DNA of 64,000 nt from Nonomuraea fuscirosea (GCF_003001935.1 NZ_PVNG01000020.1:62001-126000), one strand, 5' to 3'; positions 29,159 through 37,637 are shown, counted from the stretch's first letter. Notes: a model not told the origin generated them from the letters alone. Program-made: numbers and translations.

Positions 29159-32100
29159 ATGGGCAAGTACGACGGCATGGATCCCAAGCTGGTCCGCGAA
29201 CTGCTGGCCGAGGTGAGACAGGCGGCCACGCGGATGCGCGAGGTCGAGGACCGCGTCAGGGGCGCCATGCGCACCGCTGGGCTGCCCACCCAGACCACGC
29301 ACCGTCCCGTCCAGATCGCCGAACGGATCGACGTGATGGTGAAGGACGTCAACGGGCGGTTGGGGGAGCTGGAGAAACGGGTCGACCCCCGCAAGACGGG
29401 CACCGGCCCCGACACCCCCCGCCCAGGCGGCCCCGGCACAGGCACCGAAACAAACCCGGACACGAACGGCAAGCCCGGCACCGACGGTAAGACGGGCACG
29501 GACGGCAGGGCCGGCACCGACACGGACGGCAAGACCGGTACCGACGGTAAGACGGGTACGGACGGTAAGACCGGTACGGACGGTAGGACCGGCACCGACA
29601 CGGATGGCAAGACCGGTACCGATGGCAAGACTGGCACCGATACGGACGGCAAGACCGGTAGTGACGGCAGGACCGGCACCGGCACGGACGGGAAGACGGG
29701 CACCGGTGCGGACGGGAAGACGGGCACCGGCACGGACGGGAAGACGGGCACCGGTGCGGACGGCAAGCCCGACGCGGATGGCAGAACCGGCACTGACGGC
29801 AGACCTGGCAATGACGGCAATACGGGCGCCGATGGGGACACGGGTGCCGACGGAAGAGGCGACTCCGACGGGAAGACCTGCGACGACGACGATGGCGCGA
29901 GGGCCGGCCAGGATCGTGGGACGGGTAAGGACACCGGGACGGGGACGGGCACAGGAGTCGGCCAGGGCACGGGAGTCGGCCAGATCGACGACGCGGGTCA
30001 GGGCAGGGGCACCGGGCGGGACGACGGAGCAGGTCAGGGAGTAGGCGGCGGTCAGGGCGCGGGATCCGACCAGGGAACGGGAACCGGAACGGGCACCGGC
30101 CAGGACGGCGGGACGGGCCAGGGCACGGGCACCGGCCAGGACTGCGAAACCGGCAAGGGCACGGGAACGGGCCAGGGCACAGGAGTCGGTCAGGGCACGG
30201 GAGCCGGCCAGGGTGACGGTGCCGGTCAAGGCGGAGGCGTCGGCCGAGGTGACGGCGCCGGCCAGGGTACGGGTGCCGGCCAGGGCGATGGCATGGGCCA
30301 GGGCACCGGCATCGGTCAGGGCGACGGCAGCGGTGGGAACGGCCAGGGCACTGGCACCGGTCAGGACGGCGGAACCGGTCAGGACACCGGAACCGGGCGA
30401 GATGGTGGCATAGGTCAGGACGGCGACACCGGTGCCGGGCGGGATGGTGGGGTCGGCCAGGGCGGCGACACCGGGCAGGGCACCGGTGGTGAGACCGGTG
30501 GCGCTGCGACGGGCACTCCCGTCGGGGACGGCCATGAGGCCACCAAGCCGCAGGTGGTGGTGGTCGACGGGGTCAAGGTGCTGCAGGTGCCGCTCGACCC
30601 GCCCACGGCCGCGGCGGTCGAGGACATGCTGGAGAACTCCAGGGACGTCCAACCGGCCGACATGCCGAAGGTCACGGCCGACCGTCCCGACGTCACGAAC
30701 ATCGGCGGGTACGCCAACGACGGCAGCGACGTGGTCTCCGCCGCAGCGAACCCACCGAACCTGGACGCACTGAGAACGGTGATCGAGAACCACCGGGACA
30801 TAGCGCCGCAGGACATGCCGAGCGTGGAGGTCCCGGCCGGCGAGTACGGCAAGGGCGAGTGGTCGGAACGCACGATCCGCCCGGACGGCCCCGCCGGCTC
30901 GATCGACGCCGGCAGACCCCACGCGGGCAGCGAATCAGTGCCCCTTCCCCCAAGAGACACCCCGGCAACAGACACCTCCACCACAGCGAACGTGACCGTG
31001 AGCGGCACCCCCACCACGGCGAACACGCCTTACGCCGGCGACTCAACAACCACGTCAACGTCCTACGGCGACGGCTCCACATCTGTGACAACGTCCTACG
31101 GCGGGGGCTCCGCGACAGCGGACACGACGACCTACGGTGGCGGTTCCGCATCAGTGGACACGACGACCTATGGCGGCGGTTCCGCACCAGATGACGCCGG
31201 CTACGACGGTGGCTCCAGGTCAACGGACGCCTCTTACGGTGGCGGCTCCTCATCGGAGGGAACGGGCTGGCACGGTGGCTCGGCCTCGGGTGACAGCACA
31301 GCGTCGGGCGCCTCGGGCACCCCCGCGCCGACCGACGACCCACGCGGCACGGGCACCGACGGCACATGCGAGCCGGGCAAGGACACCACCCCCGACAGTC
31401 CGACAGGAGACCGACCAGGCCAGGGCACGGGCGACGCCCAGGGCACCGGCGACCCCGGCACCGGCGAGCGCGGAACGGGTGATCGGGGAACGGGCGATCG
31501 AGGCACAGGCGGTCAGGGCACCGGCGACCAGGGCACCGGTGACCGTGGTGCGGGAGGTCAGGGGACCGGCGATCAGGGTGCTGGTGGTCAGGGGACCGGT
31601 GACCGGGGCGCTGGTGGTCAAGGGACCGGTGACCACGGTGCCGGTGGTCAGGGCACTGATGATCGAGGAGCGGGCGATCGAGGCGCAGGCGGTCAAGGCA
31701 CCGGCGACCAGGGCACTGGAGATCGAGGTACCGGTGGTCAGGGGACCGGTGACCACGGTGCCGGTGGTCAGGGCACTGGAGATCGAGGCGCAGGAGGTCA
31801 GGGGGCCGGTGGCCAGGGTGCTGGTGGTCAGGGCACAGGTGATCGTGGCACGGGCGGTCAGGATCGGCCCGTCACGATCCCACCGACCAACCCGTCCGTC
31901 GATCCCCCCGACGGCTCGACGACCGGCGGCTCAGGAACGCCGACGGAGCCCGACTCCAGGACCGGCGGCGTCCGGGCGGGCGACGGCGCGGCGGTATACG
32001 GCATCGGACCGGGCGAAAGAACCGGTGACGGCACGGCCGTGTACGGCACAGTCGCAGGTGAAAGGGCGGGTGACGGTGCGGCGGTGTACGGCATCGGGCC

Positions 32101-32566
32101 GGGTGAGAAGGCGGATGCCGGGCCGGGCCTGAGAGCGGGTGACAGTACGGCCGCTTACGGCATCGGGCCGGGTGAGAAGCCGGATGCCGGGCCGGGGTTG
32201 AGGGCGGGTGATGGTGCGGCGGTGTACGGCATCGGGCCTGGGGAGACGGCCGGGCAGTCGGCCGGGAGTCCCGTTCGGGTGTTGCCGATCGCCTACGACG
32301 TGAACCCCGGTCCCGAGACCGCGGCCACCCAGGGCGGCCCATGGGCGAATGACGGCAGTGATGTCGTGTCGGCCGAGGCGGCGCCGCTTGATCTCGATGC
32401 GCTCAGGACCGTGATCGAGGATCACCGTGACATCCCGCCCCAGGAGATGCCGTCCGTGCAGATCCCGCCGGGCGAGTACGGCAAGGGCGAGTGGGCCCCC
32501 GAGGACATCAGGCCGGACGGTCCGCCGGGTGAGGTCGGTCCGGGCCAGCCGGAGAGGAGTTCGTGA
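29159..32566 (+). CDS. Giant glycine-repeat protein: helical N-terminus, collagen-like and pentapeptide repeats
   Basis: A 1135-residue protein I do not recognise. Residues 1-75 are helical (PKLVRELLAEVRQAATRMRE), loosely like ESX/WXG100-type heads. About 104-240 is collagen-like Gly-X-Y, mainly GTDGKT; about 250-450 is Gly at every second residue (GQGTGTGQDGG). About 483-578 holds helical modules ending in MPKV and MPSV. 632-710 has Tyr-Gly-Gly-Gly-Ser units, 761-900 has 28 uninterrupted pentapeptides of G-T/A-G-D/G-R/Q type, and about 938-1030 has VYGIGPGE repeats. 1063-1122 repeats the module of 519-578. Three Cys, no signal peptide, membrane helix or sortase motif. ATG follows GGGGAG. Possibly a structural or surface protein. 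Confidence 0.8.
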   Translation: MGKYDGMDPKLVRELLAEVRQAATRMREVEDRVRGAMRTAGLPTQTTHRPVQIAERIDVMVKDVNGRLGELEKRVDPRKTGTGPDTPRPGGPGTGTETNPDTNGKPGTDGKTGTDGRAGTDTDGKTGTDGKTGTDGKTGTDGRTGTDTDGKTGTDGKTGTDTDGKTGSDGRTGTGTDGKTGTGADGKTGTGTDGKTGTGADGKPDADGRTGTDGRPGNDGNTGADGDTGADGRGDSDGKTCDDDDGARAGQDRGTGKDTGTGTGTGVGQGTGVGQIDDAGQGRGTGRDDGAGQGVGGGQGAGSDQGTGTGTGTGQDGGTGQGTGTGQDCETGKGTGTGQGTGVGQGTGAGQGDGAGQGGGVGRGDGAGQGTGAGQGDGMGQGTGIGQGDGSGGNGQGTGTGQDGGTGQDTGTGRDGGIGQDGDTGAGRDGGVGQGGDTGQGTGGETGGAATGTPVGDGHEATKPQVVVVDGVKVLQVPLDPPTAAAVEDMLENSRDVQPADMPKVTADRPDVTNIGGYANDGSDVVSAAANPPNLDALRTVIENHRDIAPQDMPSVEVPAGEYGKGEWSERTIRPDGPAGSIDAGRPHAGSESVPLPPRDTPATDTSTTANVTVSGTPTTANTPYAGDSTTTSTSYGDGSTSVTTSYGGGSATADTTTYGGGSASVDTTTYGGGSAPDDAGYDGGSRSTDASYGGGSSSEGTGWHGGSASGDSTASGASGTPAPTDDPRGTGTDGTCEPGKDTTPDSPTGDRPGQGTGDAQGTGDPGTGERGTGDRGTGDRGTGGQGTGDQGTGDRGAGGQGTGDQGAGGQGTGDRGAGGQGTGDHGAGGQGTDDRGAGDRGAGGQGTGDQGTGDRGTGGQGTGDHGAGGQGTGDRGAGGQGAGGQGAGGQGTGDRGTGGQDRPVTIPPTNPSVDPPDGSTTGGSGTPTEPDSRTGGVRAGDGAAVYGIGPGERTGDGTAVYGTVAGERAGDGAAVYGIGPGEKADAGPGLRAGDSTAAYGIGPGEKPDAGPGLRAGDGAAVYGIGPGETAGQSAGSPVRVLPIAYDVNPGPETAATQGGPWANDGSDVVSAEAAPLDLDALRTVIEDHRDIPPQEMPSVQIPPGEYGKGEWAPEDIRPDGPPGEVGPGQPERSS
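29465..29878 (+). repeat. Collagen-like Gly-X-Y coding repeat
   Basis: In-frame DNA repeats built on GGTAAGACGGGTACGGAC-like 18-mers encode Gly-X-Y triplets (mostly GTD and GKT or GRT) with GTDTD or GTGTD interruptions. This is protein-coding repetition within the gene at 29159-32566, not a mobile or CRISPR repeat. Confidence 0.75.
31439..31858 (+). repeat. 28 tandem 15-bp units encoding pentapeptides
   Basis: Twenty-eight consecutive 15-base units encode five-residue repeats such as QGTGD, RGTGD, RGAGG and QGAGG without interruption. Larger blocks (for example at about 31615-31650 and 31735-31770) recur nearly identically, showing recent unequal exchange or slippage. Confidence 0.85.
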
Positions 32567-32925
32567 TGTACGCCGACCCGCCCGCGCCCCGGGAGAAGGG
32601 CCTCGCCGAGGCTCCGCCCGGTGGCCCGCTGGCCGCCCCTCAGTACTTCAATCCCGAATACGAGCGCCTGGTCGTGGCGTGGAAGGCCGTGCTGCCCCAG
32701 CTTGACGCGCTCAGAGCGGCCCTCGACAAGGCGTACGGCCTGGCCAGCAGCCCTCAGACGTGGGACGCCCCGGTGGGGGAGCGTTACGTCGAGGAGATGC
32801 GCGAGTGGCGGACGAGGTTGTCTCTCTACCGCCATTCGGTGCTCACGGCGATCAGCGACGAAGCGGCCGGTACGCCCCGATGGGTGCCGTCAAAGGCGGA
32901 CGCACCACACGCCTTTCCGGCCTGA
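32566..32925 (+). CDS. Small helical protein, partner of the glycine-repeat protein
   Basis: A 119-residue protein I do not recognise. A Pro-rich start (MYADPPAPREKGLAEAPPGG) is followed by two long helices: FNPEYERLVVAWKAVLPQLD through ALDKAYGLASS, then TWDAPVGERYVEEMREWRTR through SVLTAISDEA. The helix-W-helix hairpin recalls WXG100/T7SS-associated proteins, but WxG itself is absent (TWDAP). It starts at ATG 32566, sharing one base with the preceding stop, after AGGAG; a GTG at 32563 is also possible. The tight coupling implies a joint function with the giant protein. The stop codon is the first TGA of a tandem repeat. Confidence 0.7.
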   Translation: MYADPPAPREKGLAEAPPGGPLAAPQYFNPEYERLVVAWKAVLPQLDALRAALDKAYGLASSPQTWDAPVGERYVEEMREWRTRLSLYRHSVLTAISDEAAGTPRWVPSKADAPHAFPA

Positions 32926-33170
32926 GACACGTCCGCGCGGCCGGAGGGGCGGACCTTCCCCGTATGAGACGCGTCTGCGTGGTCAAGGGGCGGGTCGTCC
33001 CCGTATGAGACACGTCCGCGCGGCCGGGGGTGGTGGACCTTCCCCGCCTGGGAGGCGTCCACCCCGCCCGGAAGGCGCTCGCCCGGGCCCGGATGTGCCT
33101 GCCCGTCCGAGACGCCGGGACGTGCCTGCCCGTCCTGGGGCGTGTCTGGTCGTCGTGAGACGTGCCTTCC
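32923..33170. repeat. Degenerate tandem repeats (about 42 bases) in the gap before glyA
   Basis: Three clear units, 32923-32964 (42), 32965-33005 (41) and 33006-33048 (43), start TGAGACACGTCCGCGCGG or a close variant and end CCTTCCCCG-like. A weaker fourth unit follows, then about 26-base copies containing GTGCCTGCCCGTC to about 33170. The 327-base gap 32926-33252 holds no convincing gene. Function unknown. Confidence 0.65.
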
Positions 33171-33240
33171 CGGTCAGTGGCTGGCATGAGGGGAGATTTC
33201 CGGGCATGACCGGTGTATGGGAGAAACGGACATACGGTCG

Positions 33241-33252
33241 TACAGTGGGGAA
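33241..33252 (+). promoter_or_regulatory. Probable leaderless promoter of glyA (-10 TACAGT)
   Basis: TACAGT at 33241-33246 lies six bases before ATG 33253, as for leaderless actinobacterial genes. It also favours 33253 over the in-frame ATG at 33217. Confidence 0.4.
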
Positions 33253-34518
33253 ATGGGTACGGAGCCCTACTACGGTCCGGACTTCGGGCTGCTGCGGAAG
33301 CGGGATCCCGAGATCGCCCGGATCCTGGTCGACGAGCTCGACCGGGTCCGCGGCGGCATCCAGCTGATCGCGAGCGAGAACTTCACCTCGCCCGCCGTCA
33401 TGGCCGCCCTGGGTTCCACCCTGACCAACAAGTACGCCGAGGGCTACCCGGGACGGCGCTACTACGGCGGCTGCGAGGTCGTCGACCGCGCGGAGGAACT
33501 GGCGATCGAGCGGGCGCGCGAGCTGTTCGGGGCCGAGCACGCCAACGTGCAGCCCCATTCGGGCGCCTCCGCGAACCTGGCCGCCTACGCCGCCCTGCTG
33601 CAGCCCGGCGACACGATGCTGGCCATGGCGCTCCCGCACGGCGGTCACCTCACCCACGGCTCGAAGGTGAACTTCTCGGGACGATGGTTCGACGTCGTCT
33701 CGTACGGCGTGCGCCGCGACACCGAGCTCATCGACTACGACGAGGTGCGTGACCTGGCCCTGCGCCACCAGCCGAAGCTCATCGTGTGCGGCGCGACCGC
33801 GTACCCGAGGCTGATCGACTACTCGGCGTTCCGCGGCATCGCGGACGAGGTGGGGGCGTGGTTGCTGGCCGACGTGGCGCATCCGATCGGGCTGATGGCG
33901 GGCGGCGCGATCCCGTCGGCGGTCCCGTACGCGGACGTGGTGACCTTCACCACGCACAAGGCGCTGCGCGGGCCGCGCGGCGGCGCGATCCTGTGCACGG
34001 AGGAGCTGTCCGGGCGGATCGACCGGGCGGTGTTCCCGTTCGTGCAGGGCGGGCCGCTGATGCACGTGGTGGCGGCCAAGGCGGTGGCGTTCGGCGAGGC
34101 GATGCGGCCGGAGTTCGCCGGCTACGCCAGGCAGGTGATCGTGAACGCGCGGGCGCTGACGGAGGCGCTGGCGGTGCGGGGGATGCGGGCGGTGTCCGGT
34201 GGGACGGACACCCATCTGGCGCTGATCGACCTGCGCGGGGCCGGGGTGCCGGGGGCCGAGGCGGAGCGCAGGTGCGCCGCGGCGGGCATCACGCTCAACC
34301 GCAACGTGATCCCGTACGATCCCGAGCCGGCGGCCGTCACCTCGGGGATCAGGGTCGGCACCCCGTGCGTGACCACGCAGGGGATGGGGCCCCAAGATCT
34401 CAAAGAGGTGGGCGCCCTGGTGGCGCGGGCGGTGCTGGACCCGGCCTGCGCAGGGGAGGTGAGGGCAAGGGTGGCGGCGCTTCTCGCCATCCATCAGCCA
34501 TATCTGAGCGAATTTTAA
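33253..34518 (+). CDS. glyA: Serine hydroxymethyltransferase
   Basis: Interconverts serine and glycine with tetrahydrofolate, feeding one-carbon metabolism; PLP fold type I. PLP lysine is Lys236 in VTFTTHKALRGPRGG. Other motifs: IQLIASENFTSPAVM, NKYAEGYPGRRYYGG and QPHSGASANLAAYAALL. From ATG 33253 the protein is 421 residues, the family norm; ATG 33217 would add 12 residues. It occupies the place of glyA between the Sua5 and wecA genes in streptomycetes, here displaced by the glycine-repeat locus. Confidence 0.94.
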   Translation: MGTEPYYGPDFGLLRKRDPEIARILVDELDRVRGGIQLIASENFTSPAVMAALGSTLTNKYAEGYPGRRYYGGCEVVDRAEELAIERARELFGAEHANVQPHSGASANLAAYAALLQPGDTMLAMALPHGGHLTHGSKVNFSGRWFDVVSYGVRRDTELIDYDEVRDLALRHQPKLIVCGATAYPRLIDYSAFRGIADEVGAWLLADVAHPIGLMAGGAIPSAVPYADVVTFTTHKALRGPRGGAILCTEELSGRIDRAVFPFVQGGPLMHVVAAKAVAFGEAMRPEFAGYARQVIVNARALTEALAVRGMRAVSGGTDTHLALIDLRGAGVPGAEAERRCAAAGITLNRNVIPYDPEPAAVTSGIRVGTPCVTTQGMGPQDLKEVGALVARAVLDPACAGEVRARVAALLAIHQPYLSEF

Positions 34519-34575
34519 GCGGGTCTGTGTCGTTTTCCGGTCACAGTCGGCCGGAGCATCCGGGAAACTAGGTAC

Positions 34576-35868
34576 GTGCGCGAATACCTCTTCATGGCGC
34601 TCATCTCAGCAGCGGTGACCTATCTCCTGGTCCCGTTGGTGCGTCGCTTCGCCATCCGTATCGGCGCCATGCCCGAGGTTCGCGAGCGCGACGTGCACAC
34701 CACGCCGACGCCCAGGCTCGGCGGGCTGGCGATGTACGGCGGGCTGGTGGTGGGCCTGCTGACGGCCGGCCAGCTCACCCATACCGGCCAGGCGCTGGCC
34801 CAGTCCGAGGCCAACGCGGTCACGGCGCTCATCGTCGCGGGCGGCCTGATCACGGTGACCGGGTTCCTCGACGACTGGTGGGGCATGGACGCCTTCATCA
34901 AGCTCGGGGGCCAGATCGCGGCGGCCGGGGTGCTGGTCTCCTTCGACCTGCGCCTGCTCTACATCCCGCTGCCGAAGGACTGGGGCGGCTCGACCAGCCT
35001 CGACTACACGCTCAGCACGATCATCACGATCCTGGTCGTGGTGGTCACCATCAACGCGGTCAACTTCGTCGACGGCCTCGACGGGCTCGCGGCCGGGATC
35101 GTCTGCATCGCGGCCATGGCCACCTGGGCCTATTCGATCTTCCTGGCGCAGAGCATGAGCGTCGGCAACATCACCACGACCGCCGCCATCGCCGCCGTGC
35201 TGATCGGCACCTGCCTGGGCTTCCTGCCGCACAACTTCCATCCGGCGAAGATCTTCATGGGCGACACCGGCGCGATGCTGATCGGCCTCGTGCTGGCCTC
35301 CTCGATCGTCACCGTGACCCCGCTCGACCCGGCGGCCATCGAGGACATGAACAAGGTCCCGGTGCTGCTGCCGCTGATGCTGCCGGCCGCGGTGCTGGTG
35401 CTGCCGCTGATCGACCTGATCACCGCCGTGGTGCGGCGCACCTCGCAGGGCCTGTCGCCGTTCGCGCCCGACCGCGGTCACCTGCACCACCGGCTGCTCG
35501 ACATCGGCCACTCGATGCGCCAGTCGGTGCTGATCATGTACGCGTGGGCGTTCCTGTTCGCCTTCGGCGTGGTGCTGATGTCCCGCCAGGGTGTGCCGGT
35601 GCTGATGTTCCCGGTGGTCATCATCCTCGCCGTGGCCGTGCTGGTCCTGATGGCGGCCCCGCGCTGGCGGGGCAGGGGCGGCTCCCACTCCGCGCCGAGA
35701 GGCAAGCACCCTGAAGACGACGACGGCCCGCCGACCGGGCCGATGCCGCCGATCCTGCCGGAGCCGCAGGTCAGACGGCAGCCGCCGCCCGCGGAGGGCG
35801 GCCCGTCCGCGCAGCGCGCGACGGCCGACGGCAATCCGGTCATTCCCGTCTTCCCGAGCCGTTCTTGA
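34576..35868 (+). CDS. wecA: Undecaprenyl-phosphate N-acetylhexosamine-1-phosphate transferase (WecA/Rfe family)
   Basis: Polytopic enzyme that transfers GlcNAc-1-phosphate (or a similar sugar phosphate) to a polyprenyl phosphate, starting arabinogalactan, teichoic acid or other lipid-linked glycans. MraY-like family with about 11 membrane helices. Motifs: GFLDDWWGMDAF, NFVDGLDGLAAG, FMGDTGAMLIG and the cytoplasmic His-rich loop PDRGHLHHRLLDIGHS. Residues after about 375 form a disordered Pro/Arg-rich cytoplasmic tail. GTG start. Position directly before the ATPase operon matches Rv1302 (wecA). The sugar is inferred. Confidence 0.9.
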   Translation: MREYLFMALISAAVTYLLVPLVRRFAIRIGAMPEVRERDVHTTPTPRLGGLAMYGGLVVGLLTAGQLTHTGQALAQSEANAVTALIVAGGLITVTGFLDDWWGMDAFIKLGGQIAAAGVLVSFDLRLLYIPLPKDWGGSTSLDYTLSTIITILVVVVTINAVNFVDGLDGLAAGIVCIAAMATWAYSIFLAQSMSVGNITTTAAIAAVLIGTCLGFLPHNFHPAKIFMGDTGAMLIGLVLASSIVTVTPLDPAAIEDMNKVPVLLPLMLPAAVLVLPLIDLITAVVRRTSQGLSPFAPDRGHLHHRLLDIGHSMRQSVLIMYAWAFLFAFGVVLMSRQGVPVLMFPVVIILAVAVLVLMAAPRWRGRGGSHSAPRGKHPEDDDGPPTGPMPPILPEPQVRRQPPPAEGGPSAQRATADGNPVIPVFPSRS

Positions 35869-35998
35869 TCGCGAACTAGAAACGGCAGGTAAAAGCGGTC
35901 TTCCGTGAGCTTGTGATATCTTTCACGAGCAAGGACTCCAGACGTACCGGTTCTGGGGGTAGCAAACGCTCGCTTGATAACTTGCTGATGGAGCTGTG

Positions 35999-36421
35999 AT
36001 GCAGGCCAACGACGTGCGCGTACTCAAGAGCGCCGCGATCCCGACCCTGGCGGTCGGAGTGGTCGCCGTGGTCGTGGCGCTGCTGGCGGCAGGTGGCAAG
36101 GGGGCGCTCGGCGCCGGCATCGGCGCCCTGCTCGTCGGGATCTTCTTCAGCATCAGCGTGGTCGCGGTGTCGTACGCCGCCCGCGTCTCCCCGCAGATGA
36201 TGGCGATCGCCGCGATGCTCAGTTATCTCGTCAAGGTCGTCGTCATCATGCTCGTGCTGACCGCCTTCGGCGACACCACGGCCTGGAACTCCCGGGCCTT
36301 CGCCTGGACGGTCGTCGTCTGCACGCTGGTGTGGACCGGCTTCGAGGTGCGCGCTTTCATCAAGACGAAGATGCTTTACGTCGACCCCGAGGCCCGGGTC
36401 CCCGGTAAGGGCGACTCATGA
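35999..36421 (+). CDS. atpI: ATP synthase I-like membrane protein
   Basis: A 140-residue membrane protein with four hydrophobic helices (about 10-33, 39-62, 68-90 and 98-118), corresponding to the small AtpI/Rv1303-type protein at the head of actinobacterial atp operons. The family is thought to assist c-ring or Fo assembly. ATG at 35999 has GGAG seven bases upstream; a GTG at 35996 is an alternative. The upstream gap (35869-35998) is AT-richer with an imperfect inverted repeat around 35909-35930 and probably holds the main atp promoter. Confidence 0.82.
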   Translation: MQANDVRVLKSAAIPTLAVGVVAVVVALLAAGGKGALGAGIGALLVGIFFSISVVAVSYAARVSPQMMAIAAMLSYLVKVVVIMLVLTAFGDTTAWNSRAFAWTVVVCTLVWTGFEVRAFIKTKMLYVDPEARVPGKGDS

Positions 36422-36486
36422 GGCCGACTCCCGGACGGGGTCCGATATGACTAGTCCTCCACTCGCCTGCTATCGTCGGGGCCGCG

Positions 36487-36702
36487 ATGAGCGCACAGGA
36501 ACGCCGACCGGAAGAAGACGGTCGCGACTTCGCCGACGCCATGTGGTCAGTCCCCAGCTATCTGCTCGCAGGGATGGCTTTCTACGGCGGTCTCGGCTGG
36601 TTGCTGGACCGCTGGTTGGACATGTCCGCGTTCTTCCCCATAGGCGTCGTCCTGGGGGTCGTGCTCGGTGGCTATCTGGCCTACCGGAAGTCCGGTCGCT
36701 AG
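36487..36702 (+). CDS. AtpZ/AtpI-family membrane protein
   Basis: A 71-residue protein with two membrane helices (SYLLAGMAFYGGLGWLLD and AFFPIGVVLGVVLGGYLAY) separated by a short polar turn, matching the AtpZ (ATPase gene 1) family. Such proteins have been linked to Mg/Ca handling or Fo assembly next to ATP synthase. The N-terminal 18 residues are charged and cytoplasmic. TATCGT at 36471-36476 is a possible -10 element with a very short leader, so an internal promoter may exist. atpB follows 67 bases later. Confidence 0.85.
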   Translation: MSAQERRPEEDGRDFADAMWSVPSYLLAGMAFYGGLGWLLDRWLDMSAFFPIGVVLGVVLGGYLAYRKSGR

Positions 36703-36769
36703 CCCGACGCAGCGATCGCTTCGCTGAGGAAACCCTTGTGAATCACTACGACGTTGAAGGGAACGCCGC

Positions 36770-37567
36770 GTGAACGCGCTGACGGTCCTCGCTCCACCAG
36801 CCGACCAGTTCGGGGCGCCTACGCCTGAAGAGCTGTTCAACCTGCCGCCCATCATTCCCGGGGTCGAATGGTTCACCAAGCCGGTCCTGCTCGCGCTGCT
36901 CAGCGCGGTGTTCGTGATCGGCATCTGCTGGGCCGCCTTCGCCAACCCCAAGGTCGTGCCGAGGGGTGTGCAGAACGTCGTCGAGTACGGCTACATGTTC
37001 GTCCGCGACCAGGTCGCCCGCCCCTTCCTGGGGAAGGACGCCGACCGGTGGATGGGCCTGCTGGTGACGCTGTTCTTCATGGTCCTGGTCTGGAACCTCA
37101 TGGGCGTCGTCCCGATCCTGCAGTTCCCGGTGGCCTCGCACATCGCCTTCCCCGCCGTGCTGGCGCTGTCGATCTACGTGCTCAAGGTCTACCTCGGCAT
37201 GAAGCACCAGGGCGCCTGGGGCTACTTCAAGAACATGATGTTCCCCCCCGGGCTGCCGAAGCCGATCTACCTGCTGCTGTCGCCGATCGAGTTCCTGTCG
37301 AACCTGATCATCGCGCCGTTCACGCACGCGGTCCGACTCTTCGCCAACATGTTCGCCGGCCACATGCTGCTGGCGTTCTTCAGCATGGTCGGCTTCTGGT
37401 TCCTGTTCGAAAAGCTCTCGCCGCTGGGCGCCCCGATCGGTGTCGTCGGCGTGGTGATGACCATCATCCTCACGGGTTTCGAGATGTTCATCCAGTTCCT
37501 GCAGGCATTCCTGTTCGCGATGCTGGCCGCGATGTACATCGGCGGCTCGCTGCACGCAGAGCACTGA
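36770..37567 (+). CDS. atpB: ATP synthase Fo subunit a
   Basis: Forms the two proton half-channels next to the c-ring. A 265-residue protein with five to six membrane helices. The essential Arg is in APFTHAVRLFANMFAGHML; the last helix carries the polar FEMFIQFLQAFLFAML stretch. GTG start after GAAGGGAA. First structural gene of the operon atpBEFHAGDC. The N-terminal PTPEELFNLPPIIPG segment is typical of actinobacterial subunit a. Confidence 0.95.
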   Translation: MNALTVLAPPADQFGAPTPEELFNLPPIIPGVEWFTKPVLLALLSAVFVIGICWAAFANPKVVPRGVQNVVEYGYMFVRDQVARPFLGKDADRWMGLLVTLFFMVLVWNLMGVVPILQFPVASHIAFPAVLALSIYVLKVYLGMKHQGAWGYFKNMMFPPGLPKPIYLLLSPIEFLSNLIIAPFTHAVRLFANMFAGHMLLAFFSMVGFWFLFEKLSPLGAPIGVVGVVMTIILTGFEMFIQFLQAFLFAMLAAMYIGGSLHAEH

Positions 37568-37637
37568 GATCCACATACCGGAATATCCATGACCGGTGAC
37601 ACCGAGTCGCCGGCCGTTCAGTAAAGGAATAACAGCA

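Noticed and set aside
29159..29400. Firm assignment of the N-terminal head as a WXG100 domain
   Set aside because: It is helical and about the right size, but lacks any Trp and the WxG turn; only a loose resemblance can be claimed.
29465..31858. CRISPR-like or mobile repeat array
   Set aside because: The repeats are in frame, have no spacers, and encode Gly-rich repeats of one continuous protein.
28300..32094. Long minus-strand frames rich in Pro, Val, Ser, Leu opposite the giant repeat gene
   Set aside because: They mirror the repeat codons of the plus strand; the plus-strand frame has a ribosome site, a start and non-repetitive modules, while these have none.
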